Assembly: GCA_016208165.1 (NCBI GenBank)
Contig: JACQYL010000058.1
Location: 34,455 to 98,454 of the forward strand
Source: Deltaproteobacteria bacterium
GTDB lineage: Bacteria; Desulfobacterota; Desulfarculia; JACQYL01
Reading direction: 5' to 3'
DNA length: 64,000 nucleotides
Position numbers and translations under genes: made by a program. Every line of letters starts with the position of its first letter. Positions within the stretch are counted from its first letter, which is position 1. Under the pieces are notes generated by a model. That model was not told the DNA's origin and ran no database searches. It saw nothing but the letters and a program-made list of their open reading frames with translations. This document shows positions 35,006-42,599 of this stretch, piece after piece.

Positions 35006-35341
35006 ATGATCGAGACCACGGTGGAAGAGCACTCAGGGGTCCAATTGGTCCGTCTCCGGGGACGCCTCGATCGGGAAGGGGCTCGACTTCTTCAGGAGCG
35101 TCTGGATGCACTGTTGAATTCCGGCGTTACGAAGCTCGTTCTGGACTTCAACGGATTGGAGAGCATGGCGGGCGCCGGCCTGCAGACTCTATGGCTGCTG
35201 CTAAAGCGCATGCGCAGGGCGAAGGGCAAGCTGGTATTGTGCTGCTTGCCCGATGCCGTGCTGGCGATCATGGATGTGGCGGGCTTTTGTTCTCTATTTC
35301 ATATTGTCCAGGACGAATCGGGTGTCTGGAATGAGTTCTGA
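35006..35341 (+). CDS. STAS-domain protein lacking the phosphorylated serine
   Basis: A 111-residue stand-alone STAS domain (anti-sigma-factor-antagonist fold): VRLRGRLDREGARLLQERLDALL, LVLDFNGLESMAGAGLQTLW and KLVLCCLPDAVLAIMDVAGF. In SpoIIAA-type antagonists the helix starts with an SSxGL motif whose Ser is phosphorylated by an anti-sigma kinase; here that place reads AGAGL (residues 55-59), with Ala57 at the Ser position. Control by phosphorylation is therefore unlikely at that site. No anti-sigma kinase gene is adjacent. It ends a short cluster with a membrane protein and a Cys-containing protein. Confidence 0.85.
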   Translation: MIETTVEEHSGVQLVRLRGRLDREGARLLQERLDALLNSGVTKLVLDFNGLESMAGAGLQTLWLLLKRMRRAKGKLVLCCLPDAVLAIMDVAGFCSLFHIVQDESGVWNEF

Positions 35342-35359
35342 GCATACGTTTATCTCGCG

Positions 35360-35478
35360 ACAAGACGCTTTGAACCCGGTTTCTCTCGCAACCCGGGCGG
35401 AGGGTTGGCACAGACGCTTGACTTCATGCTGTGGCAACCCTAGTTTTAATACCAGGTTAGTACACATTGGAAGTCGAG
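35360..35478 (+). ncRNA. Candidate structured leader RNA of moaA
   Basis: The 150-base gap before moaA contains a strong stem: AGGGTTGGCACAG (about 35403-35415) pairs with CTGTGGCAACCCT over 13 positions with one G-G mismatch. It is preceded by CCCGG/CCGGG pairing and by GACGCTTTGAACC, and followed by TACCAGGTTAGTACA. Position before moaA and resemblance of some blocks to the molybdenum-cofactor leader suggest a Moco-type riboswitch; GGCGGAGGG...GGCAACC also recalls SAM-I. Neither match is complete. Confidence 0.35.
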
Positions 35479-35491
35479 CAGGAGATTTGTT

Positions 35492-36487
35492 TTGAGTTGG
35501 CACTCGAACGTTGGAACTTCGGAGCGATGCATAAATTACCTCCGGCTATCCGTCACGGACCGTTGCAATCTTAGATGCCGATATTGCATGGGAGAGGAAG
35601 GAATTCAAAGAATTCCCCACGATGAGATACTTACGTATGAAGAATTCTTGCGAATCATTCGCCTAACCGTACAACGTGGTATTCGAAAAGTCCGCATCAC
35701 GGGTGGCGAGCCCCTCATTCGAAAAGGCCTCCCCACATTCATACATCATGTATCGATTAAGACGGGGGTGGAAGAAATAACACTGACGACCAACGGCGTC
35801 CTTCTCGAGGAATACGCCGAAAGACTATGGGCGAACGGAATCCGCAGGGTGAATGTGAGCATGGACAGTCTCGATCCCAAGCGGTTCGAGTTTATTACCG
35901 GAAGGAATGTGTTTCACAAAGTTTGGGCCGGCATTCGCGAAACGCAACGCTTGGGGTTCGACCCCATCAAATTGAACGTCGTGGTCATCAAAGGTTGGAA
36001 CGATGACGAAGTGTTGGATTTCGCCCGGTTGACATACGACGCCCCTTACCATGTTCGTTTCATCGAATACATGCCTTTGGGCGGCCCCATAGATTGGCGC
36101 TCGGACCTGGTGGTCCCGGCGGAGGAGTTGCTCCGGCGCATTGAAGCATTAGGAGACCTGTCGAAATTGGACCGTTCAACCACCGATGGACCGGCTTCGC
36201 GTTACAAACTGGCCGGGGCGCGAGGGACGATCGGTTTTATCAGCGCCATTACGCACGGATTCTGTTCTTCCTGCAATCGCTTGCGACTCACTGCCGAAGG
36301 CAAGCTCAGAACGTGTCTCTTCTCCAACGTAGAGACGGACTTGAAATCGCCGATGCGCAACGGAGCGGGAGACGAGGAACTCCTTGATATCATGGATCGC
36401 GCTGTAGCCAACAAGCCCCGGGGGCACGGCCTGGCGGAAGAAGCCACACCCGCGCTCAACCGGCGTATGTGGGGCATCGGAGGCTGA
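35492..36487 (+). CDS. moaA: GTP 3',8-cyclase
   Basis: A 331-residue radical SAM enzyme for the first step of molybdenum/tungsten cofactor synthesis. The N-terminal Fe-S cluster motif is CNLRCRYC (CxxxCxxC). The C-terminal cluster cysteines lie in GFCSSCNRLRLTAEGKLRTCLF, and the protein ends in the activating Gly-Gly (MWGIGG). ITGGEPLIRKGL and VSMDSLD are standard. TTG at 35492 is accepted because AGGAG lies seven bases upstream. No moaC, moaD or moeA is near; instead a DUF1786-type ASKHA protein and a MoaE-like protein follow. A possible structured leader precedes it. Confidence 0.95.
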   Translation: MSWHSNVGTSERCINYLRLSVTDRCNLRCRYCMGEEGIQRIPHDEILTYEEFLRIIRLTVQRGIRKVRITGGEPLIRKGLPTFIHHVSIKTGVEEITLTTNGVLLEEYAERLWANGIRRVNVSMDSLDPKRFEFITGRNVFHKVWAGIRETQRLGFDPIKLNVVVIKGWNDDEVLDFARLTYDAPYHVRFIEYMPLGGPIDWRSDLVVPAEELLRRIEALGDLSKLDRSTTDGPASRYKLAGARGTIGFISAITHGFCSSCNRLRLTAEGKLRTCLFSNVETDLKSPMRNGAGDEELLDIMDRAVANKPRGHGLAEEATPALNRRMWGIGG

Positions 36488-36524
36488 ATTTCGCGGAATC
36501 GAGTCCCGAAAGGCTGTTGGTTCA

Positions 36525-37577
36525 ATGCACGCGGACGCTATACTTGCCATCGATATAGGAGGAGGCACTCAGGATCTCCTCCTGTGGACCCCCGAAGATC
36601 GCATCGAAAACTGCGCCAAGCTTGTCTTGCCTTCGCCTACCCGAATTGTGGCGAAACGGATATCCCGGGCCACCTCGCGCAGACGTCCGATCTTCTTGTA
36701 TGGAACGGTGATGGGAGGCGGGTCCAACACGGTTGCTCTCAAGAAACATCTGGATGCCGGACTGAAAGCCTACGCGGAAAAAGAAGCGGCCGCAACCTTC
36801 CACGACAACATCGAGTATGTTCGTCGCATGGGGGTCGAAATCGTGGAGGAAGCCCCGGAATTGGCGGAGAGGATTCGGCTTTTCGATCTCGATATCGAGA
36901 ACTTGAATCGACTTCTCGATGCCTATGAGGTGACGCTTCCCGGAAGGTTGATCGTGGCCGTGCAGGATCACGGGTTTTCTCCGAACATCAGCAACCGGGA
37001 AATGCGATTCGCTCAATGGAAACGGTTCCTCGACGCCGGAGGAAAGCTTGAAGATCTGGTCTACGCAACTCCTCCCCCGGAAAATACTCGCATGGGCGCC
37101 ATTCACAAGATACGACCCGACGCGCTGATTGTGGACACCGGTCCGGCGGCCATCATGGGAGCCATGCTGGATGATTGGGCTGTTTCCAGAATTCGAGACG
37201 GCCTGATGGTCGTAAATGTGGGTAACGCCCACACACTGGCCTATCTCGTTGCCGAAGGCCGGGTGTACGGAATCTACGAACACCACACGGAATGTCTTGA
37301 TTTTGCCAAGGCCATGGATCAGTTGCAGCGTTTCAGAAACGGCCTCCTAACGTCTGAAGAAGTGTACTCCGACATGGGACATGGTGTCGTCTATTCCGAG
37401 GGCGTGAACGACCATTTTGAAAACGCGCCGATGCTGGCAACCGGCCCGCAACGGGCCCTGATCAAAACAGGGGATGTGCATCCGGCCGCGCCTTTCGGAG
37501 ACATGATGCTGAGCGGCTGTTTCGGACTCGTCCGGGCGGCTCTCCATGCGTGGAAGCTGAATCGTTCGATCTGTTGA
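36525..37577 (+). CDS. DUF1786-type ASKHA-fold protein
   Basis: A 350-residue protein of the acetate kinase/Hsp70/actin fold. Phosphate-1-like AILAIDIGGGTQDLLLW, phosphate-2-like LIVDTGPAAIMGAML and adenosine-side VVNVGNAHTLAYLV are visible. The sequence matches what I know of DUF1786 proteins, which are of unknown function and occur in methanogens and anaerobic bacteria. Two Cys occur in the C-terminal third (ECLDF, SGCFG), but there is no clear Fe-S motif as in benzoyl-CoA dehydratase activators. It lies 37 bp after moaA and 43 bp before the MoaE-like gene, which suggests a role tied to Moco or another pterin/Fe-S process. Confidence 0.75.
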   Translation: MHADAILAIDIGGGTQDLLLWTPEDRIENCAKLVLPSPTRIVAKRISRATSRRRPIFLYGTVMGGGSNTVALKKHLDAGLKAYAEKEAAATFHDNIEYVRRMGVEIVEEAPELAERIRLFDLDIENLNRLLDAYEVTLPGRLIVAVQDHGFSPNISNREMRFAQWKRFLDAGGKLEDLVYATPPPENTRMGAIHKIRPDALIVDTGPAAIMGAMLDDWAVSRIRDGLMVVNVGNAHTLAYLVAEGRVYGIYEHHTECLDFAKAMDQLQRFRNGLLTSEEVYSDMGHGVVYSEGVNDHFENAPMLATGPQRALIKTGDVHPAAPFGDMMLSGCFGLVRAALHAWKLNRSIC

Positions 37578-37620
37578 ACGGAGCCGACACCCGCCCGAAA
37601 TCAGGCCAAAGGAGATTCCA

Positions 37621-37977
37621 ATGAACCTGGAAGCATTACACGAGCGGATTCGTTCCAGTACCGATTTTTCCCGAGTGGGTATGATCGCCTCGCATCGCGG
37701 CGTGGTGCGGGGAACATCCAGGGATGGCCTTCCGGTCGCGTCGTTTCATGTTAAGATGAATACGGAAAGGCTGTCGGACATCATTGAATCAGCGAGAAAG
37801 CGGCCGGGTATTGTCGAGGTCCTGGTCGAATATCAAGAAGGTGAACTCCTTCCGGGTGAAGATGTTTTGCTGGTGGCGGTGGCCGGCGATCTCCGCGATA
37901 ACGTGTTTCCCGCTCTGGTCGACACGGTGGACGAGATCAAACGGTTCGCTACCGAAAGCTGGGAAAGATACGCCTGA
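37621..37977 (+). CDS. Divergent MoaE-like protein
   Basis: A 118-residue protein resembling the large subunit of molybdopterin synthase: GMIASHRGVVRGTSRDG aligns with the GAVVTFTGKVRN start, LSDIIESARKRPGIVEVLVEYQEGELLPGEDVLLVAV with the central strands, and DEIKRFATESWERY with the DYLK...PFWKRE end. The Lys of the DEIK position is kept. The HR of HRxGxL reads YQEGEL, the SAHRxxAF His/Arg reads AGDLRDNVF, and the final Lys is Arg. Activity as standard MoaE is therefore uncertain. AAAGGAG precedes ATG. Confidence 0.7.
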   Translation: MNLEALHERIRSSTDFSRVGMIASHRGVVRGTSRDGLPVASFHVKMNTERLSDIIESARKRPGIVEVLVEYQEGELLPGEDVLLVAVAGDLRDNVFPALVDTVDEIKRFATESWERYA

Positions 37978-38000
37978 AAAACCAACTGGAAAGGGCCGAT

Positions 38001-38351
38001 ATGAAACGTTTAGCCGTTGTCTCGATGGTAGTGGGAGTGATGGTCCTGACGTTGACCTGCGTCTACGCGGGAGAACCGGTTCAACCCACGAACGAGTCAT
38101 CCGCCGCCGATGAAAACAAAGGAATCGTATCGGAAACAAAAGAGGCCATCGGCACGGGCAGTAAAGCCCTGGCTGAAGACGTGAAACAGGGGATTCGAGA
38201 CGTCAAGCAGGGCGTGAAGGATGCGGGTAAAACCGCACGAGACTCGGGCGGCAAGATCAAGTCCGGATTCAAGGAAGTCGGAGGGGAGATTAAAGAAGGA
38301 TACAAGGAAGTCAAAGAAGGCGTGAAAGAAGGTTTCAAGGACGAGAAATGA
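38001..38351 (+). CDS. Exported Lys-rich amphipathic-repeat protein
   Basis: A 116-residue protein with a signal peptide (MKRLAVVSMVVGVMVLTLTCVYAGE, cleavage near 24). The mature part is almost entirely charged repeats such as VKQGIRDVKQGVKDAGKTA and EIKEGYKEVKEGVKEGF, an 11-residue-like amphipathic pattern recalling LEA or YtxH-like proteins. It is probably helical and surface-associated in the periplasm. A Cys at 20 does not form a clear lipobox. It follows the MoaE-like gene by 23 bp and overlaps the converging next gene by 17 bp. Confidence 0.65.
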   Translation: MKRLAVVSMVVGVMVLTLTCVYAGEPVQPTNESSAADENKGIVSETKEAIGTGSKALAEDVKQGIRDVKQGVKDAGKTARDSGGKIKSGFKEVGGEIKEGYKEVKEGVKEGFKDEK

Positions 38352-38616
38352 TTCGCCTCAAGGGGAACTGCCCAGCGCCCTCTCGAAGTCGCAGGAGCGA
38401 GGTCGGGGGGGCCTTTTTTCCAAAAGCGGCCCCTCCGGTATACTGTTCCCGCGGGCCTACCATACGCAGCAATCGTTTGCTCGCTTCAGCAGACAACCCC
38501 AGACGGTCCAACTCCGATTTCAAGCCTTGGAGAGTCCCGTATCCAGCCACGTACCCGTTCACCCGCGCCCCTGCCGTGGAGCTCACAAAGTCCTCCAATT
38601 CGGGATAAATGGCCAT
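38335..38616 (-). CDS. Small hypothetical protein downstream of trxC
   Basis: A 93-residue protein starting MAIYPELEDFVSSTAGARV behind GAGGA four bases upstream of the ATG. It follows trxC by 37 bp on the minus strand and overlaps the end of the converging Lys-rich protein. The second half (FGKKAPPTSLLRLREGAG) is less regular and may be extended by a late stop. No domain is recognised. The ribosome-binding site and helix-like composition favour a real gene. Confidence 0.55.
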   Translation of the reverse strand: MAIYPELEDFVSSTAGARVNGYVAGYGTLQGLKSELDRLGLSAEASKRLLRMVGPREQYTGGAAFGKKAPPTSLLRLREGAGQFPLRRIISRP

Positions 38617-38653
38617 GTATTCCTCGTCCAGTATCTGAATTCATTGATTCAGG

Positions 38654-39088
38654 TTAAAGGCGCCCCCGCGCCCACCCCACGATCTGGTCCGCGGACATGG
38701 CCCCTGAAACTCTCGCCGCTTCCCGCCCATGCTTGAAAAGAACCATGGTGGGAATCGACTGGACCCCGAACTTTCCGGCCAAAGCCTGCTCCTCTTCCGT
38801 ATTGACTTTGGCCAGGCGCACGCGCGGATGAAGCATTTGGGCTGCTTTCTCAAACGCGGGGGCCATCATCTTGCACGGCCCGCACCAGGATGCCCAAAAG
38901 TCCACAAGAACGGGAACATCGCTTCGGCTGACGTGCTTGGCGAAGCTTTGTCCTCTCAAAGAGACCGGGTGCGCTTCGAACAGTTTTCGATGACATTTAC
39001 CGCAATTCGGTCTGAGACCGAGTTTATCCGCTGGTATACGGTTCACGCTGTCGCAATGAGCACAGACAATATGAATGGACGCCGACAT
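38654..39088 (-). CDS. trxC: Thioredoxin 2-type (zinc-binding) thioredoxin
   Basis: A 144-residue thioredoxin with an N-terminal zinc-ribbon-like extension (CAHCDSVNRIPADKL and NCGKCHRKLF) as in TrxC, then the active site FWASWCGPCKMM and the cis-Pro motif QSIPTMVLF. It reduces protein disulfides in the cytoplasm. ATG 39088 is chosen: GAGGAAGCGAGC precedes it and it gives the usual MSASIHIVC opening. It is co-directional with the small gene at 38335-38616. Confidence 0.95.
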   Translation of the reverse strand: MSASIHIVCAHCDSVNRIPADKLGLRPNCGKCHRKLFEAHPVSLRGQSFAKHVSRSDVPVLVDFWASWCGPCKMMAPAFEKAAQMLHPRVRLAKVNTEEEQALAGKFGVQSIPTMVLFKHGREAARVSGAMSADQIVGWARGRL

Positions 39089-39450
39089 GCTCGCTTCCTC
39101 ATCATTTACACGGTTTCCGGTTAAACGCATGGTCTGATAAGACCCCGTCCGTCTTTACGTATTTACTTTTAAACTAGATCCTGAAATTCGGAAATCAAGC
39201 CTTCAGTCCTAATGAACCTTCGACACGCCTTGGCTGCGATGTTTCCATTGACCCTTTCCGTCGATTGTGTGCATATGGGCGAGCGAACGAAAACGTTCGG
39301 GGTCCCGCCGTTTCCGGGATTTCGAAACGCTTCCCGGCCGCCCTTAAAAGCAATACGTCAACAGCTTTGGAGGGATGTCCGGGGACGACGTTCTTCGGTG
39401 GATCCGATCAGGGGAATCCGGCGTGTTTTGACACGCCGGCATATCCCTTT
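39089..39450. other. Intergenic region with terminator-like hairpin
   Basis: 362 bases between trxC and repeat copy B. CCGGCGTGT at 39418-39426 pairs perfectly with ACACGCCGG at 39431-39439 around TTTG; the following bases (CATATCCCTTT) are only weakly U-rich. No credible gene is seen in the rest. Confidence 0.5.
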
Positions 39451-39615
39451 AACAGCCCGTTGAAAAAGCCGGATTGTTACAGGCCGTTGAAAAACGATGA
39501 GATGCAAGGCGCGCAAATCCCGAGGAAAGGCGTACATAGAGTACGTCGCAGTGACGAGGGATGAAGCGTCACGCCGTTGGCGTGACCGCGGATCGCGTTT
39601 TTCAACAGCCTGTTA
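39451..39615. repeat. Dispersed repeat with terminal inverted repeats (copy B, with extra left end)
   Basis: The core (39478-39615) matches copies A and C. It has left end TTACAGGCCGTTGAAAAACG and right end CGTTTTTCAACAGCCTGTTA. Before it stands a second, truncated left end AACAGCCCGTTGAAAAAGCC (39451-39470), exactly as in copy C, suggesting nested insertion. The middle carries a small palindromic insertion (GTCACGCCGTTGGCGTGAC, 39569-39587) absent from A and C. It ends 10 bases before the MFS ribosome-binding site. Confidence 0.85.
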
Positions 39616-39641
39616 AATACATCAAAGGAGGCTTTTCTTCC

Positions 39642-40862
39642 TTGGAGACGCAGCCCGACGATCTAGCGTCCTGGAACCGCAATGTGCGATTGTTTGCCCT
39701 TTATCGGGTGTTTTTCAATATGCGGTTCTACTACCCGGTTTTCGCTCTGTTTTACCTGGACGCGGGGGTAAGCATCGAGCAGTTTGCCGTGCTGCAGGCC
39801 ATCTGGTCCCTCAGCATCGTTTTCTTCGAAGTGCCGTCCGGCATCGTGGCGGATCTGATCGGCAGGACCAAGACGTTGCGTCTAGGGGCCTTCCTCGCAG
39901 TGATCGAAATGCTGGTGTTCGCCCTTTCAACCACCTTCTGGGGTTTTGCATTAAACCGGGTACTGAGCGGATTCAACGAAAGTCTCGCATCCGGAGCAGA
40001 CTCGGCCTTGTTGTACGATTCCCTGAAAGAAGCCGGGCGGCAGGATCAGTACAAACAGGCCCTGGGCAAGGCCCAATACCAGACCCTGATCTTCGGGTCG
40101 GTTTCCGCTGTGTCCGGCAGCCTCCTGTACACCGTTCACATGCGGCTCCCCATCTGGTTCACGGCCGTCTGCATGGTCGTCACCTTTATCGGGTCGTTGT
40201 TCTTCCGGGAGACCCCCAGATTGAAGCAAAAAGCGACTTTTGCCGCCGAATGGAGCATGTTTTGCAGCAGCCTGAAGATCGTTCTGGACAGCAGGGAGAT
40301 CCTCTTCCTGATTCTGTTCGCGTTTCTCGTGGACTCCGGCATTCGAATCGCCATGGTGCATAACTCTCTATATTTCCAGGAGATTCTGATTCCGGTGGCC
40401 TGGTTCGGCGCCATCGGCGTGGGAATCCGTCTGGTTGGGTCCATTGTTTCGAAAAATGCCTATCGCATCGACACCGCCTTGGGTTTCAACGGATCGGCCC
40501 TCGTGGTCGGCGGGTTGGCGCTGGCGAGTTTCGCGGGCATGAGCACCATGGTTCCGTTCCTAGGTGTCGTTTTTCCGCTGGCCTTGGCGCCGTGCATGTT
40601 CTTCGTCACCGTGAATGTGGAAGGAGAAATCAACAGTCGCATTCCCAGCGATTTTCGCGCCACCATTCTGAGCATCAAGAACATCTGTTTGAATATGGGG
40701 TTTGCCGCGGGTATGATTTTATTCGACTGGAGGGCGAACGAGAGCCTCTCTCCCAGCTTCTGGGTCCTTACTGCCGTGTTTTTCGTTGGCGGACTGTTGC
40801 TGTTCGTCGCCGGACGAAAGGTCCGAATCGATTCGAAAGCGTTGGAAGTTGAAAGGAAGTGA
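39642..40862 (+). CDS. MFS transporter
   Basis: A 406-residue, 12-helix major facilitator. The motif between helices 2 and 3 reads GIVADLIGRTKTLRLG (A-motif DxxGR), and SGFNESLASGADSALLYDSL follows in helix 4, as in the DHA-type branch often annotated as drug or unknown exporters. TTG 39642 is chosen over the longer frame because AAAGGAGG lies upstream and the extra N-terminal residues would be encoded by repeat copy B. It is followed by an amino acid ABC transporter 4 bp downstream, so they may be co-transcribed. The substrate is not known. Confidence 0.82.
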   Translation: METQPDDLASWNRNVRLFALYRVFFNMRFYYPVFALFYLDAGVSIEQFAVLQAIWSLSIVFFEVPSGIVADLIGRTKTLRLGAFLAVIEMLVFALSTTFWGFALNRVLSGFNESLASGADSALLYDSLKEAGRQDQYKQALGKAQYQTLIFGSVSAVSGSLLYTVHMRLPIWFTAVCMVVTFIGSLFFRETPRLKQKATFAAEWSMFCSSLKIVLDSREILFLILFAFLVDSGIRIAMVHNSLYFQEILIPVAWFGAIGVGIRLVGSIVSKNAYRIDTALGFNGSALVVGGLALASFAGMSTMVPFLGVVFPLALAPCMFFVTVNVEGEINSRIPSDFRATILSIKNICLNMGFAAGMILFDWRANESLSPSFWVLTAVFFVGGLLLFVAGRKVRIDSKALEVERK

Positions 40863-40866
40863 GAAC

Positions 40867-41721
40867 ATGTATCGGCGCATATGGGGCGGGTTCGTGTCCC
40901 GGTCTGTAACCTCCTCGGCGAGTCCGCCGCAAAGAACTTGGGTATACCTGGGCCTGGTGTTGACCCTGGGGGGATTCCTGGCCGGATGCAGCTCCCGGCA
41001 AGCCGGCGTGGATCCTCTGATCGTCGGCATGGAGTTGGCCTACCCTCCCTTCGAAATGACCGACTCGAATGGGTCCCCTACGGGCGTCAGCGTGGACCTG
41101 ACGCATGCCTTAGGCGCTTATCTGAACCGACCCGTCCGGATCGAGAATATCCCCTTCGACGGCTTGATTCCCGCACTCAAGACCGGAAAAATAGATCTGA
41201 TCATCTCTTCCATGACCGCTACTCCGGAACGCCGGCAATCCATCGATTTCTCGGATCCGTATTTGAAAACCGGATTGTGCCTGCTGGTCGGCATAGACTC
41301 GAACCTTCATTCCATTTCGGACGCCGACAAGGAAGGAAGAACCGTGGCCGTGAAGAAAGGAACCACGGGCCATGCGTACGCTGCAACTCATATTCGTAAC
41401 GCGACGGTTCTCGTTTTGGACAAGGAGGCCGCCTGCGTGCTCGAAGTGGTTCAAGGAAAGGCGGACGCCTTCATCTACGACCAGATGTCCATATACAAGA
41501 CCTGGCGTCGCTATCCGGACCGCACCGTGGCGCTGTTGAAACCGTTTCAAGAGGAGTCCTGGGCTATCGGCCTGCGCAAGGGAACTGACCGCCTGCGCAC
41601 CCAGGTGAACGGCTTTCTTAGCCACTTCAGAAAAAGCGGAGGCTTCGACCGCCTGGCGGATAAGTACTTGTCCGAGCAAAAAGAAGCGTTCCGCCGTATG
41701 GGATATCCTTTCTACTTCTGA
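40867..41721 (+). CDS. Amino acid ABC transporter substrate-binding lipoprotein
   Basis: A 284-residue family-3 solute-binding protein. Lipoprotein signal with lipobox FLAGC at about 40-44, then LIVGMELAYPPFEMTD, GVSVDLTHALGAYL, FDGLIPALKTGKIDLIISSMTATPERRQSIDFSDPY, which is the standard polar-amino-acid-binding core. ATG 40867 follows AGGAAGTGAG. It starts four bases after the MFS stop and heads a binding protein-permease-ATPase unit. The ligand is probably a polar or basic amino acid. Confidence 0.92.
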   Translation: MYRRIWGGFVSRSVTSSASPPQRTWVYLGLVLTLGGFLAGCSSRQAGVDPLIVGMELAYPPFEMTDSNGSPTGVSVDLTHALGAYLNRPVRIENIPFDGLIPALKTGKIDLIISSMTATPERRQSIDFSDPYLKTGLCLLVGIDSNLHSISDADKEGRTVAVKKGTTGHAYAATHIRNATVLVLDKEAACVLEVVQGKADAFIYDQMSIYKTWRRYPDRTVALLKPFQEESWAIGLRKGTDRLRTQVNGFLSHFRKSGGFDRLADKYLSEQKEAFRRMGYPFYF

Positions 41722-41786
41722 TGGAAGGAAGTCCCCCGTATCTAGTTCGATACAACGACGATCCGACCTACACATAGGGCTCCGCC

Positions 41787-42599
41787 GTGAGTTCGAACCG
41801 AAAACGCCTTTTACACCGCCTTTTCCTGCTCGAATACGAAGGGAACGAATCCGCTCCTTCGCGCGCCGTCCGGTGTCTCAATGCGTTCCTTGCCTTCCTG
41901 TTCATGGTCAGCCTGTTCTATTTTGCTTTCAGCCGCGTGGCCTACCATTGGGCATGGAGCTCGGTGGGGCGCTACTGGCCCATGTTCGTCCGAGGTTGGT
42001 GCGTAACGGTCCTGGTTTCCTTCGCAGCCTTGGCGACAAGCGCATGCCTCGGCGTGTTCCTGGCATTGGCTCAACGCTCCCGCATGCTGGCCTTGCGCTA
42101 CCTGAGCAAACTGATCGTCGAGCTGATCCGGGGGACCCCGTTGCTCGTTCAGATTCTCATCTTTTTCTACGTTGTGGCGGAAGCTTTTCAGATCCGCAAC
42201 AGGTATTTGGTAGGGATCCTGATTCTGTCTATTTTCAGCGCGGCGTATATCTGTGAGATCGTACGGGGAGGCATTGAAAGCGTCGGAAAGTCCCAGATCG
42301 ACTCGGCCAGAGCCATTGGATTTACCCGCCGCCAGATCTACCGCTACGTGGTGTTTCCTCAAGCCATCCGGCAGATCCTACCGGCTCTGGCCGGACAATT
42401 CGTGTCCTTGATCAAGGATTCTTCTCTCCTGTCCATTATTTCCATCAGCGAATTCACTTTGAACGCTCAAGAAATAAACGCCTTCACGTACAGCGCTTTC
42501 GAAAGCTACATCCCATTGGCGGTGGGATATCTGATACTCACGCTACCCATATCCTTGTGGAGCCGGCATCTCGAGAGGAATTTCGCCTATGAGACTTGA
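41787..42599 (+). CDS. Amino acid ABC transporter permease (HisMQ type)
   Basis: A 270-residue inner-membrane permease with about five helices. The EAA loop that contacts the ATPase reads SAYICEIVRGGIESVGKSQIDSARAIGFTR, and IRGTPLLVQILIFFYV is the family entry motif. GTG start at 41787 with a weak ribosome-binding site. A polar N-terminal tail of about 30 residues (MSSNRKRLLHRLFLLEYEGNE) precedes helix 1. It overlaps the ATPase gene by 11 bp. Confidence 0.92.
   Translation: MSSNRKRLLHRLFLLEYEGNESAPSRAVRCLNAFLAFLFMVSLFYFAFSRVAYHWAWSSVGRYWPMFVRGWCVTVLVSFAALATSACLGVFLALAQRSRMLALRYLSKLIVELIRGTPLLVQILIFFYVVAEAFQIRNRYLVGILILSIFSAAYICEIVRGGIESVGKSQIDSARAIGFTRRQIYRYVVFPQAIRQILPALAGQFVSLIKDSSLLSIISISEFTLNAQEINAFTYSAFESYIPLAVGYLILTLPISLWSRHLERNFAYET

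Noticed and set aside
35342..35491. Confident SAM-I riboswitch call before moaA
   Set aside because: Only GGCGGAGGG and GGCAACC blocks match; the stem is a long simple hairpin and the P2/P4 parts are missing.
39451..39641. N-terminal extension of the MFS transporter to 39561
   Set aside because: The extra residues are encoded by repeat copy B; the TTG at 39642 has its own AAAGGAGG.
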